The notes: generated by a model from the sequence alone, not told the origin. DNA of 64,000 bases from PALSA-278 sp963760285 (GCA_963760285.1 CAVXCI010000003.1:372001-436000), one strand, 5' to 3'; shown: positions 24,427 through 33,770, counted from the first letter of the stretch. Program-made: numbers and translations.

Positions 24427-24847
24427 TTAGCGATTGCCGGATGTTCCGCCGGGTCGGCCGTCGCGGGCGTTTATGGTACCGTCGGCGGCGCAGCGGTGGC
24501 GAACTCCAGGCGCTATGGGCGGTTTTCGGAGCAGGGGAGCGCAGCGTTGAGCAGCGGCGTTGAAGCTGATGCACCAACTGCGCAGCGGGAGCGCGGTTTC
24601 GCGGAAACCTTCGCGGGAGGCGGAGTGCTTCTCCGCTTTCTCAAATGGCGCCGAAGGCCGGAACCCAGCCGGCGCGCGTCCCACCAGATAAAGTTCCAGC
24701 GTGAACACTCCGCCCATCATCAGGCAGATGATCAACAGCAGGATGCCATCTATGCCGTTAAAGAGCAGGCGGCTGGCCAGATCCCACACAATCCCCACCA
24801 GCGAGAAGCACCACCATGAGCACGGAAATTGCAGCTAATTCCATCAT
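24427..24847 (-). pseudogene. small two-helix membrane protein, frameshifted near its start
   Basis: An ATG-ATG start (MMELAAISVLMVVLL) loses frame within 50 bases. The hydrophobic sequence continues as LVGIVWDLASRLLFNGIDG and ILLLIICLMMGGVFTLELYL, giving two predicted transmembrane helices. The part after about residue 60 has no membrane character and may be out of frame. It is in the oxidase-assembly gene group between ctaB and DUF420. I do not recognise the family. Confidence 0.45.
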
Positions 24848-24901
24848 GTCGCGTTATCAGTCATCCTTTCCGAGAAATGTTAACGGCGTCCATTCCCTAT
24901 T

Positions 24902-25798
24902 TTAAATTTTGTTCAGCATCAGCAATCCCAGAAAACAGGGATATGGACAACCGTGGCGTGCATCAGCCATTTCGCGCGCGCGTTGGTTTTCTCCCGCGCC
25001 GCCCACACACACGCCTGGACCAGCGCCATGCCGATCAGCAGCGCGCCAAAGAAATACGGAATGCCAGCCATCCCGGTAATTGTTGGCAGCAGGCTCACGG
25101 GGATCAGGATCGCCGCGGTCAGGACGAATCTGTCGCGAAAGTGGCGCGCCCCTGCCGGATCCACCACCGGCAACATGCGAATTCCCGCGCGCGCGTAATC
25201 CTCGCGATAAATCCAGGCGATGGCCAGAAAATGCGGGAACTGCCAGAAAAACAGAATCCCGAAAAGAATCCACGCGCCGGTACCCAGGCTGCCCCGCGCC
25301 GCCGCCCAGCCAATCAGCGGAGGCAGCGCGCCGGGAAACGCGCCGACGCCGTGGCCAGATGGTGTGTTTTTTCAGCGGAGTATAGATTCCCAGGTAGGAC
25401 ACGCTGGTGATCAGCGCCAGCACGCGGCCAGCGCATTCGTTTTCCATTCCAGCCACGCCGCGCCGCGAGACCAGCAGAACGCCAAAAACCGCCGCTTCCG
25501 CCGGCTGCAGCAACCCAAGGGCAACGGGCGGCGGGCCGTGCGGCGCATCACCGCGTCTTCGCGGCGTTCGATGTAATGGTTCAGCGCGGCGGTTCCCGCG
25601 GCGACCAGCGTGGTGCCGAAGAGAGCCTGCAGCAGGCGCATCCAGTCCACGCGCCCCGGCGACGCCATATAAAAACCGGCGATGGTGGTGAGAACACCAG
25701 AAAGGTAACATCCGGTTTGGTGAGCGAGCGTAGGCGCGCGGCCGGACAAATACCGGCGCCGGCAAAGTCTGCGCCGTGCTGATTTGCGGCGTTCCCAT
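24902..25798 (-). pseudogene. ctaB: protohaem IX farnesyltransferase (haem O synthase), frameshifted
   Basis: CtaB/CyoE is recognisable across frames. LTTIAGFYMASPGRVDWMRL is followed by GTAALNHYIERREDAVMRRT, containing the NxxxDxxxD-like prenyl-diphosphate site. Next come RPLPLG, VLALITSVSYLGIYTPLKK, and MLPVVDPAGARHFRDRFVLT at the second Asp-rich region. The last helices end in LLMLNKI. Several single-base indels break it into three or four frames. The enzyme adds a farnesyl group to haem b in the membrane to make haem O. It begins 4 bases after the ctaA stop, so the two are surely cotranscribed. No other copy is in the window. Confidence 0.75.
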
Positions 25799-25802
25799 AA
25801 AT

Positions 25803-26705
25803 TCAGATCGCGCTCCCGCTGTCGCGCGATCTTTGCGCCAGACTGTGCGCGCCCGGAATCAGGCGATAGCAGCGCAGTGTCAATACCACGCTGGCGGCCA
25901 GCAGGAGCGCCCCGCCAAGAATATGCGCCACGGTAATGCTGACGAGCAACGGCAGGGGTTGCGCCGCATGTTGCTGGGCCTGCACCGCCCACAACGCCGC
26001 GCCACCCAGCAGGATCTGCAATCCGAAGAAGGCATGCAGAAAGATGACCGGCTGGCGAAGCGGCTTCACATCGTGAAAGCGGATTCGCACGGTCCGCCCC
26101 AAAAAATCACCGCGGCCGTCACCACCACCGCGCCCGCCAAATGCGGCGCAATGCCGAAGGCGCCATGACGGTATCCCGCGCCGAGAATCATCTGCACAAA
26201 AATAATCACGGTGGTCCAAACGGCAATCGTCGCCGTGCGACGGCGAACCAGAATCGCGCAACTCCGCCTGCGGACTTTGCCACCATTCGCCGGTGACCAC
26301 CGCCAAACTGACCACGGCGATGAAAAATATCTGCGCCAGAATTGCATGGCTGGTGGCGACAATCGCCGGATGCCCTTCCAGAACGCGCAACGCGCCCAGG
26401 AGCGCCTGCGCAATCACCAGCGCCAGCGCCGTCCATCCCAGGCGGCGAACGGCGCGGCGTTTCTCGGCGCGCCAAATCCAAATCGCCAGAACCAGCGTGA
26501 GGATGGCGACGATGCCAGCCACCACGCGATGTGCAAATTCAAAACGAATGCCGCCAATCAGCGGAGGAATCACGCGGCCGTAGGCCAGCGGCCAGTCGGG
26601 AACGGAATCCGCGGCGTCGTTGCCGGTCACCAGCGCGCCGGCCATCAGTAACAGGAACGTGCAGCCGGCGGTGAACGTCGCAAAGCGGTTCAATGCGCGA
26701 TTCAT
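25803..26705 (-). pseudogene. ctaA: haem A synthase (CtaA/COX15), internal compensating frameshifts
   Basis: The start MNRALNRFATFTAGCTFLLL at 26705 opens an eight-helix CtaA-type protein. The N-terminal half has DSVPDWPLAYGRVIPP and FEFAHRVVAGIVAI, with the first haem-ligand histidine motif, plus VATSHAILAQIFFI with the second. Between about 26100 and 26260 the frame is shifted (real text TVIIFVQMILGAGYRHGAFG), then returns for VIFLHAFFGLQILLGGAALW and VSITVAHILGGALLLA, the second-half histidines. Because the shifts compensate, a continuous frame exists that also reads into the gene upstream. The enzyme oxidises haem O to haem A for cytochrome oxidase. A terminator separates it from the upstream gene. 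Confidence 0.78.
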
Positions 26706-26761
26706 GCAGGTTATTCTACCCAAATTCAACGCCGGTTGCGCGTGGAAAGCCGCCTCCCAAC

Positions 26762-26806
26762 AAAAAACGGGCAGGGCCGGCCCCCAATGTCCAGCGACCC
26801 TGCCCG
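26762..26806 (-). terminator. rho-independent terminator between the bc block and ctaA
   Basis: Minus-strand stem GGGCAGGG (26798-26805 complement) and CCCTGCCC (26769-26776 complement), followed by GTTTTTTG (26761-26768). It lies after the copper-protein-like lipoprotein gene and before ctaA, so ctaA needs its own promoter or readthrough. Confidence 0.75.
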
Positions 26807-26835
26807 CGCCCAAACTGACAGGTGTAAATTGGCGA

Positions 26836-27646
26836 CTAATCGCCCGAAGCCGCCGAGCGCCTTGAAAGTCGAAGTTAACGGTCTTCGATTCCTTCGGGCC
26901 GACGGTCACTTGCTGATCCATGGTGCCGTACTTTTCCTGCCACGCTTCCATCGTATAGGTGCCCGGAGGAAGATCCTTCAGATCGAAGGAGCCATCCGGT
27001 CCGGTCACGATGAAATATGGCTGCTTGAAAACCGCGATGTAGCTCTTCATCCACGGGTGGACGTTGCACTTCACCGGGATGCACACTTCTCCCCGGGCAA
27101 AGCTCTCTATAATGGGCGGCGCGCCGGGCGGCTGTGACTTGTTCCATTCGCGATTGTCTTTGGGGATGGGATGGATATTGTGGGTGGTCTGATCGTCGTT
27201 GACCACTTCCAGATTCTGTCCGGCCATCAGGGCCACAACGTGCGGCTCGATACATGCAGCCATTTTGATGAGAGCTGCACGGAATCCTTGGGAACATCAA
27301 ACGTGCGATCACCCAGCCCGTCCTTGACGTAAACAACCACATTGGCCAGCGTGCCGCCGGGCCCGACCACCACATCCTGCGGCGTAACAGGAGTGGGGTT
27401 GGCCTTGGTGCAATACGGTTCCGCGCTCATGTTGATGGGCTTATAACTGGCGGCGTGCCATCCAGCGTGATTTTGCCGCTGACGCTGCCCACCGTGGACT
27501 GATCAACGGCGTGGCCGGGGCGGACGACGGGGCGCTTTGCTCCCCGCCGCCGGCATTCTCTCCGTTATCGCTCTTCTTGCTGCACCCCGCCCAGAGTGAG
27601 CAAAAAGGCCATGCCTAAAACCAACATCGGCTTAGCTGCGATTCAT
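26836..27646 (-). pseudogene. cupredoxin-like/carboxypeptidase-regulatory-like lipoprotein, several frameshifts
   Basis: Read through frame changes, the product starts MNRS, has a hydrophobic leader (MLVLGMAFLLTL) and a lipobox-like GCSKKSDNG. It continues with GSVSGKITLDGT, then AEPYCTKANPTPVTPQDVVV and GGTLANVVVYVKDGLGDRTF. The next part is EPHVVALMAGQNLEVVNDDQ, TTHNIHPIPKDNREWN, EVCIPVKCNVHPWMKSYIAV and DGSFDLKDLPPGTYTMEAWQ. The His, Cys and His of THN and CNVHPW match a type 1 copper-like site within a plastocyanin-like fold. At least four indels are needed. It could be an electron carrier or copper protein downstream of the octahaem cytochrome. The 3' end is uncertain. Confidence 0.6.
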
Positions 27647-27685
27647 TCCTGTTGAACCCTCCTCTTAGTTAAATTCGCCAGTTCC

Positions 27686-29404
27686 CTATTGCCCGCCGGC
27701 GGCCAGCGCCCCAAAGCCATTTTGCGCGAATATTACTGCCGTACCGCCGGATCCGCCCTTCGGTGGCGCGGGCGTCTTTCCCACCAGCGCCGCCTGCTCC
27801 TGGGGGGTCAGGTTGAACATATAGCGTACCAGCAGGTTGGCCTGGTCGCCTTCATAATTTTTCAGATCGGGAGGCAGCGGGCCGTTGAATACCCAGTGGT
27901 TGTCCACTTGCTTGAACAAGCCCGAGGGCATGGCCGTGCCGGGAATAATTTTGGCCGGATCGGTGATCCAGCGTTCCGTCCACGGCGCGCGCAAGCGTTC
28001 CTGGGCCAGCAGGAAGTTCGGCGCGGAGGCGTTCAGGTCGTGCGCCGCGTTGCCGTCCATGTGGCATTTCAAGCAAGGCGCCGCCGGATTGGTGAACAGG
28101 CTGCGAGCCATGGTGCGTTCCTGGTCAGTGATAAGTTCCGGCTTGGGGGGAATAAACGGCTGCGCCTGCGAGGAGGCCGCTTCAAAGAAAATGACAATCT
28201 TGCGGATTTCGTCGTCGGACAGATAGAACGTGGGCATGCGCACCTGCAAATATGTCCGCACGCCGTTGCGGTGAACGTCCGTGGTGCTCAGCGAGGGGTT
28301 GGCAAGGAAGCCCTTCAGCCATTCGGGGTTCACGCGCGCACCTTCACTGGTGAGCACCGGCGGCAGATTGGCCTTGGCGTCGCCCTGATACATCGGCAAA
28401 GTCATCATCACCGACTTCTGGCCAATATCAATCTGGTGGCAGCCGATGCAGTTATATTTGGTGATAATCCACCAGCCTTCCTGGATGGCCCTCCTTTGGC
28501 CGGCGGGCAGATACATATACTGCGGCGGCAAAGTGGGATCGACGCTTCCCAGCAGGAAGGTAACCAGCGCGTCGCGCTCCGCCTTGGACTGCAAATTCGG
28601 CTTGGGCATGCGCGCAGCTTCCAGCGGATCGGCATGGAATTTTCCCTGGTCGTAAATCGCCGGGTTGGCGAGCTTTTCTTCAAAAAATCCCTTGGAGTCG
28701 TACCACGGCCCGCGCGGCGAATCCTTGCCGTCTGGCAGGATGCCCCGTTTGGCGTCCGTGGTGTAGAGCGCGAAATCGAGACGCTCGATGGGCTTGCTGC
28801 CTTCGTTGGTCAGCTCCGTTCCGACGCGGCCTTCGTCCTCCAGGCCGGAAATTTCGTGGCAGCTTGCGCAGCCGAAATGCTTGACCAGGTTCTGGCCTTC
28901 GGCCTTCAGCGCCGGGTCGTCCATGAACCTCGCCGCGGCGTACGTGGTATTGGCATGTTTCTGGGTCATCAAGTAGCTGGCGATGTCGCGCGCGTCATCC
29001 ACGCTTAACCGCAGGCTGGGCATCACCGTGGGCTGCTGGACCACCAGTTCATGGCCGTCATTCGGGCAGCGGGAATGATCCAGATCGAAGACATAGGGCA
29101 AGCCGTGCCTGGCGTAATCTTCCGGGCCGAGATCGCGTTTCTCATAGGGGCAATAGGGCCGGGTACGCTGGCGGGGATTCAAAATCCACCGCACCATGTA
29201 ATCGTAGTTTTCTTTTTCGCCCACGCGGCTCAGATTTGCCGCAAAATTTCCTCCCACCAGTTGCGGGCCTTCACCGATAGAATGGCAGGCCAGACAGCCG
29301 CGGGATTCAAAGAGAACCTTGCCATGCGACGCGTCGCCGGGTGACTGCGAATCCAGGGCCGGGCCGGTGAGCCCTGACTGCCAGATGAACGCGGAGATTG
29401 CCTC
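27686..29404 (-). CDS. C-terminal half of an octahaem c-type cytochrome (separated by a one-base frameshift)
   Basis: The open frame with a start codon runs from 29257, but the same frame extends to 29404 and includes the haem motif ESRGCLACHSIGEGPQL upstream of that start. This half carries four CxxCH sites: CLACH, CASCH, CIGCH and CLKCH. Methionine-rich pieces (MPTFYLSDDEI, TAMPSGLF) are candidate distal ligands. There is no signal peptide or membrane helix in this half, so on its own it could not be exported; it needs the upstream half. The sequence around each haem resembles small cytochrome c domains strung together. The stop is TAG at 27686-27688. Confidence 0.8.
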   Translation of the reverse strand, partial: EAISAFIWQSGLTGPALDSQSPGDASHGKVLFESRGCLACHSIGEGPQLVGGNFAANLSRVGEKENYDYMVRWILNPRQRTRPYCPYEKRDLGPEDYARHGLPYVFDLDHSRCPNDGHELVVQQPTVMPSLRLSVDDARDIASYLMTQKHANTTYAAARFMDDPALKAEGQNLVKHFGCASCHEISGLEDEGRVGTELTNEGSKPIERLDFALYTTDAKRGILPDGKDSPRGPWYDSKGFFEEKLANPAIYDQGKFHADPLEAARMPKPNLQSKAERDALVTFLLGSVDPTLPPQYMYLPAGQRRAIQEGWWIITKYNCIGCHQIDIGQKSVMMTLPMYQGDAKANLPPVLTSEGARVNPEWLKGFLANPSLSTTDVHRNGVRTYLQVRMPTFYLSDDEIRKIVIFFEAASSQAQPFIPPKPELITDQERTMARSLFTNPAAPCLKCHMDGNAAHDLNASAPNFLLAQERLRAPWTERWITDPAKIIPGTAMPSGLFKQVDNHWVFNGPLPPDLKNYEGDQANLLVRYMFNLTPQEQAALVGKTPAPPKGGSGGTAVIFAQNGFGALAAGGQ

Positions 29405-30956
29405 GAATCTGGTCTTGCGTCAAGCGGAACTGCGGCATCTTGGTGGTGGGACGAAATTCGTGGGTATGCCCCAGCCAGTAGGGAATCCACTCCTTATTTA
29501 TTTTCATCCGGACTTCTTTCAGGTCCGGACCGAGCTTCTTTACTTCCTGCTGAAGGTCGTGGCTGCGATCGTCGAGCTGCAGAATCTGCCCATCCAGGCG
29601 GCTGTCTTCCACGGTGAGGTTGGTCGCCTGGGCGTAGAGACGGTTGGCCGAGGCATTGTCCGGCGCGGAATCGCCACGCTGCTGGAGCCGGGGAATCTCC
29701 AGTTCATTGGCGGCCTTCTGGGTCTCCAGGGCGTGAATTTGCTGGCGGGCCGCGGTGAGCTGCTCGTCTTGATTGTCAAAACCCTGATAGCGATGGCAAC
29801 CAATGCATCCGCGCAGGCGATACAACTGCCGGCCTTCGTTTAACACGTCGGCATGTTCAGTGACCATGTCCGACGAATGGCATTGCTGGCATCCGGCATC
29901 GTAGTTCTCCGGGTAGAACAGCGGCCATAGCCAGTGCTCATAGCGGCCGTGCGCGCGCGTGACGGAATCCAGCGCGCGGCCATTGCCCCCGTGGCACGGT
30001 GAACAGCCAAACTTCTCCAGGGGGTGGTCTTCCAGAAGTTCCGGCGTGGGATGACTGGTGAATGGGGCGTCGTGGCTCCTGGCCAGTCCCAAATCAGCCT
30101 TGGTCACGACCAATTGCGGCGGCACAAATTTTGGATCTGTCCCCAGGTGGCAGGACTGGCAGCGGTCCACCAACCCCGCGCCGCCAACCCAGTTAATCTG
30201 CGCGCCGGCGGGATTCACGTTGATCTGCACCAGCTTGACGTCCGTGTCCTCCACGTTATGCAACAGCCCTTCCAGCGTCGCGGAGCTCAGGCCCGGAAGG
30301 TGGTTGGTTACATAGTCACCCAGAGCGGCTTGCGCGTCGTGCAAAGGTTTATCCGCCTCGCCGCGCTGGGCCACAAGCAGGGCGCGCTGCGCAATTAGCC
30401 CGGTGAACGCGGCATTCAGCGTGTCGAAATTGAATTCCTTGTTCCTCTCAATCTTCCCGCCCTCGACGGGCCAGTCCACGGTGTAGACGGTCTTGCGCGC
30501 GCGCGCCACTTTTTGCAGGCGCGATGCTTTTTCGGACTTATCGCTCGCCGGGACGATTTCGTACTGGTAAATCAGCGAGCCCACTTTTCCGCGGGCGTCG
30601 CGGAAGGCGTCGCCGATGGCGGCGCGCTGCGCGTCCGCCAATTCAATCTGCTTCCCGATGGCTTGCTCCTGCGGAGCCGCGGCCTTCTGCGCGGCATCCA
30701 CGGTGGCCTTCAACTGTTTGTATTGCGGTGTGGAGTAAACCTGGTCCTCCAGCTTCTTCTGGCGGGAAATTTCCTTCTTGAGATAGGCGCCGTAGTCCTC
30801 GCTGAATTCACGCTGGTAGGAGCGCCAAGGACGCAGTCCATAAAATTCATCATAAAGAGACCACGCCACCGTCAGCAGCAGCAGAAAACTGGCGATCAGA
30901 AGCCACGGCGCCAGCGAAGTTCTTATGATGGGATCGTCAGGCGGACGCTCAGGCAT
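29307..30956 (-). CDS. N-terminal half of a membrane-anchored octahaem c-type cytochrome
   Basis: 549 residues as read; GGAGGGAAGGG precedes the start. One N-terminal transmembrane anchor (APWLLIASFLLLLTVAWSLY) is followed by a long coiled-coil-rich region (about 40-240). Four haem sites follow: RCQSCHLGTD, GCSPCHGG, GCQQCHSSD and GCIGCHRY, with a second helical stretch between about 410 and 500. At 29405 an extra base shifts the frame within LTQDQI, and the last 34 residues are out of frame. Removing it joins this to the downstream half, giving about 1089 residues and eight haems. It directly follows the cytochrome b genes and likely takes electrons from the bc complex outside the membrane. 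Confidence 0.82.
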   Translation of the reverse strand: MPERPPDDPIIRTSLAPWLLIASFLLLLTVAWSLYDEFYGLRPWRSYQREFSEDYGAYLKKEISRQKKLEDQVYSTPQYKQLKATVDAAQKAAAPQEQAIGKQIELADAQRAAIGDAFRDARGKVGSLIYQYEIVPASDKSEKASRLQKVARARKTVYTVDWPVEGGKIERNKEFNFDTLNAAFTGLIAQRALLVAQRGEADKPLHDAQAALGDYVTNHLPGLSSATLEGLLHNVEDTDVKLVQINVNPAGAQINWVGGAGLVDRCQSCHLGTDPKFVPPQLVVTKADLGLARSHDAPFTSHPTPELLEDHPLEKFGCSPCHGGNGRALDSVTRAHGRYEHWLWPLFYPENYDAGCQQCHSSDMVTEHADVLNEGRQLYRLRGCIGCHRYQGFDNQDEQLTAARQQIHALETQKAANELEIPRLQQRGDSAPDNASANRLYAQATNLTVEDSRLDGQILQLDDRSHDLQQEVKKLGPDLKEVRMKINKEWIPYWLGHTHEFRPTTKMPQFRLTQDQIRGNLRVHLAVRAHRPGPGFAVTRRRVAWQGSL

Positions 30957-30998
30957 CCCTTCCCTCCGCGAAAAAAGACAGGGTTGTACCCCGGGCGT

Positions 30999-31985
30999 TT
31001 ACACGCTGAACCATGGAGTGACCCAGATATATTTAATGTTGAACAAGAGGCGCAGCAGAATTTTCACCGGCAAGGACATCATCAGGATAAGGAACGTATA
31101 CATGGTCACCAGCTGCACCAAGCTCATGCGCTTGTACATCTTGCGGCTGAACTCCGAACTGATGCAGATGCGATACACCACCCATCCGGCGACGATGAAG
31201 AACAGCACCACCGGGAAAATGCCGAAAATCATGCGCGCCAGAATCGGCGCATAGGCCGCGGACACTCCCGGCAGATGCGCCAGCCAGGATCCGTTGATCC
31301 CAAAAACCTGGTCGAGGTTGCGGTTCACGGTGTATTCCACGCGCTCCGCGTCCCAGGTCTGGGTGGGCCAGAACCACATCCAGCCAGGGCCGCGGATGAA
31401 GGTGCCAATGGTAATCATTGCCACCCAGAGACCGATAAAACCGAAGAGGAAGGTCCAAATGGAATAGCGGCGTTGCTTGTACGTGTAGTAGCCGTTGCCC
31501 AGAGGATTGACGTCAATATATGGGATCACCATTAAACCCACGATGATAAATGTGGGCATCAGCACTCCGGCGATCCACGGGTCAAAATAGACCAGCATTT
31601 CCTGCAATCCCAGGAAATACCATGGCGCTTTGGCCGGGTTCATGGTCACATTGGGATTGGACGGCTCCTCCAGCGGCGCATTCAGCGTGAGCGACCATAC
31701 CATCAGCAACACGGTGATAATAATGGCCACCAGAAATTCGATGCGCATCAGGTAGGGCCAGGTGTGGACTTCACGGTCCCACTTGGGATGCCACGGAGTC
31801 GTCTTGCGGTATTTGGACTTTGCCCCCTGAGGATCCGCTTCGAGCGATGCAATCAGGCGGTCATTGGCGGCCGCCTGGCGAAATGCGTACCAGGTATAAA
31901 ACGGCACAAGGAACAGCAATGCGACAATGGGAACGTTGTCCGGCGTGGAAATCACTTCCCAGAGCTGGTGCCAGTCGCCAAACAT
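30999..31985 (-). CDS. petD: cytochrome b, C-terminal domain protein (subunit IV-like)
   Basis: 328 residues; GGAGCAAGTGAG before the ATG, 8 bases after the cytochrome b6-like stop. Transmembrane helices at about 17-34, 82-102, 140-165, 182-206 and 255-280 plus one near the C-terminus. APWYFLGLQEML is the counterpart of the quinol-oxidation PEWY motif, with Ala-Pro-Trp in place of Pro-Glu-Trp. The split of cytochrome b into two polypeptides is as in b6f-type complexes, but this subunit is about twice the length of plastid subunit IV, with extra C-terminal helices. It forms the quinol oxidation site together with the Rieske and b6-like proteins. Confidence 0.85.
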   Translation of the reverse strand: MFGDWHQLWEVISTPDNVPIVALLFLVPFYTWYAFRQAAANDRLIASLEADPQGAKSKYRKTTPWHPKWDREVHTWPYLMRIEFLVAIIITVLLMVWSLTLNAPLEEPSNPNVTMNPAKAPWYFLGLQEMLVYFDPWIAGVLMPTFIIVGLMVIPYIDVNPLGNGYYTYKQRRYSIWTFLFGFIGLWVAMITIGTFIRGPGWMWFWPTQTWDAERVEYTVNRNLDQVFGINGSWLAHLPGVSAAYAPILARMIFGIFPVVLFFIVAGWVVYRICISSEFSRKMYKRMSLVQLVTMYTFLILMMSLPVKILLRLLFNIKYIWVTPWFSV

Positions 31986-31993
31986 GCGCTATC

Positions 31994-32947
31994 TCACTTG
32001 CTCCACTGGTCCATTCCGCTCGGTTTCAAAATCACCGGCCGCGGGCCCTTCTCTTCCTTAATCTCCGACTCCAGCATCACCGGTGCGGGACCGGAAATTC
32101 CGCCGTCCTTGCGCACTCTCCAGAAATGCACGCCCATAAAAACCGCGGCGATTAACGGGATGGCGATGCAGTGCCAGATGTACGCGCGCAGCAATGCGTT
32201 GGCGTCCACAATCGAACCGCCGAGCAATGCAAACCGGACATCGTTGTACGGCGTCATGCCCATCATTGCGCCGAACGGTCCTTCGTTTCCTAAAAGGGGT
32301 GTGGCCCGGGCCATGTTGGTTCCCACGGTCACAGCCCAAAAACCCAACTGGTCATCCGGCAGCAGGTACCCGGTGAAGGAAAGCAAAAGGGTGAGAACCA
32401 TCAGCAGGACGCCCACGCACCAGTTGAATTCGCGCGGGCGCTTGTATGAACCCGTCAGAAAAACACGGAACATGTGCAGCCACACGGCGATGACCATCAA
32501 GTGGGCCGCCCAGCGGTGCATGTTGCGCAGCAACTTGCCGAAGGGAACGTCGTTTTCCAGATACAGAATGTCGCGGAACGCCTGAATCTTGGTGGGGTGG
32601 TAATAGAACATCAGCAGTATGCCGGTAAAAGTGAGGACAATGAACAGGTAAAAAGTGATGCCGCCCATGCCCCAGGTGAAACTGTACCGCGTGGCGTCGC
32701 GGTTGACCTTGGCCGGATGCAGGTGAAAAAAAACGTTGGAAAGAACGCTGAGTGAGCGGCTGCGCGGCTCATCCTCGTGTTTCACGCGGAAGATGGAGCG
32801 GAATAGCTGGGTTTTTTCCGGCTGCTTCAGCTCTTCGAGCTGCTGCTTGGCCTTGTCCTGAACGGCATCCCTCAGGACCCTGGCCTTTTCCTGGGCCGCG
32901 TCCAGCAGCGCCGTCTTCCGACCGTTACCGCCGTTTTCATCCGGCAT
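31994..32947 (-). CDS. petB: cytochrome b6-like subunit of a bc complex
   Basis: 317 residues; GAGGGG before the ATG. About 90 residues of charged, Ala/Glu/Lys-rich N-terminal extension precede the membrane core, which is unusual for this family. The core has four transmembrane helices, with haem-ligand pairs visible in LLRNMHRWAAHLMVIAVWLH (helix B) and YIWHCIAIPLIAAVFMGVHF (helix D). Also seen are FSFTWGMGG-like text and TPYNDVRF. It carries the two b haems that move electrons across the membrane in quinol oxidation. Part of the block Rieske-b6-subunit IV-octahaem cytochrome, all one direction with small gaps. Confidence 0.9.
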   Translation of the reverse strand: MPDENGGNGRKTALLDAAQEKARVLRDAVQDKAKQQLEELKQPEKTQLFRSIFRVKHEDEPRSRSLSVLSNVFFHLHPAKVNRDATRYSFTWGMGGITFYLFIVLTFTGILLMFYYHPTKIQAFRDILYLENDVPFGKLLRNMHRWAAHLMVIAVWLHMFRVFLTGSYKRPREFNWCVGVLLMVLTLLLSFTGYLLPDDQLGFWAVTVGTNMARATPLLGNEGPFGAMMGMTPYNDVRFALLGGSIVDANALLRAYIWHCIAIPLIAAVFMGVHFWRVRKDGGISGPAPVMLESEIKEEKGPRPVILKPSGMDQWSK

Positions 32948-32991
32948 CAGAACAACCCCTCGTTACCACTCGCTGGGATCAATGCATCACA

Positions 32992-33573
32992 TCAAACGCT
33001 CAAAAACGCTCCCGGATCATTGAAATGGTTTACACCGGCTCGCGGGTCGTCAATAAAAAGGCGGCTGGTATCGGCGACCATCTTCCCCGTGGGATCCAGC
33101 GACAAAAATGCGCGGTCCATGGGCCGCGGCGCCGGGCCTTCAAAATTGATGCCCTCGCTGTCGTACCCGCTGCCGTGGCACGGACACTTGAACTTGTTTT
33201 CGGTGGGCTTCCATTCCGGCGTGCAGCCCAAATGCGTACATCGCGCGAAAATCACGAAAATACGGTCCGGCTCGCGGATTACCCAGGCGCGATTGGTCAT
33301 CAAAAAACGCTGGTCAATGCCCAGCGCGAAATCAGACGGAAAACCGACGGTGAAAAGAGTGTTGGGTTCATAAAGCGCGCGAGGAAAGAAAAAACGCAGG
33401 AACATCAGGAAATTGATGCCGAGATAACCCCAGATGCAGGCCCAGATAAGGCCGCGACGGGATTTATTGACCGTCTCGGTCTGTTCTTTCGCGGGCGGTT
33501 CTTTTTGGCTGGCCGCTGGTGCGCTGCCCGCATCCGGTGTTGCAGCGGCCTTCGTCTCGGTTTGTTCCGCCAT
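32992..33573 (-). CDS. petC: Rieske [2Fe-2S] protein
   Basis: 193 residues from the ATG at 33571-33573; the frame extends 9 codons further up. A charged, Ala/Pro/Lys-rich N-terminus is followed by one membrane anchor (GLIWACIWGYLGINFLMFLR) and the Rieske domain. Both cluster-binding boxes are complete: CTHLGC and CPCHGSGYD. Two Cys and two His bind the [2Fe-2S] cluster; the disulfide cysteines are also there. It moves electrons from quinol to the cytochrome c part. It is first in the bc operon, so the promoter should lie in 33574-33770. Confidence 0.92.
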   Translation of the reverse strand: MAEQTETKAAATPDAGSAPAASQKEPPAKEQTETVNKSRRGLIWACIWGYLGINFLMFLRFFFPRALYEPNTLFTVGFPSDFALGIDQRFLMTNRAWVIREPDRIFVIFARCTHLGCTPEWKPTENKFKCPCHGSGYDSEGINFEGPAPRPMDRAFLSLDPTGKMVADTSRLFIDDPRAGVNHFNDPGAFLSV

Positions 33574-33770
33574 GACTCTGCTGGGGACGCGCCCTCCCAT
33601 TCAGGAATTTGGCGCGTCCAAAACCATTTCTTATATTCTGCGGGGGCGAATCTGTCAAGCACGCATGCAACAAATTTTTTGCGCCGGTGCGCGAACCCTG
33701 GGGCAAGCCGGCATATTCCCTGAAGAAGAGTCCCCCAATTCCCCTGGACAACGCGCTTCTCAGCGCCGCC

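Noticed and set aside
25803..27263. A 486-residue cupredoxin-CtaA fusion protein
   Set aside because: The single frame arises from indels: a terminator and a good CtaA start at 26705 lie between the two parts, and pieces of both are out of frame.
27689..29008. 439-codon plus-strand frame opposite the multihaem cytochrome
   Set aside because: The minus strand has four CxxCH motifs in this interval; the plus frame has none.
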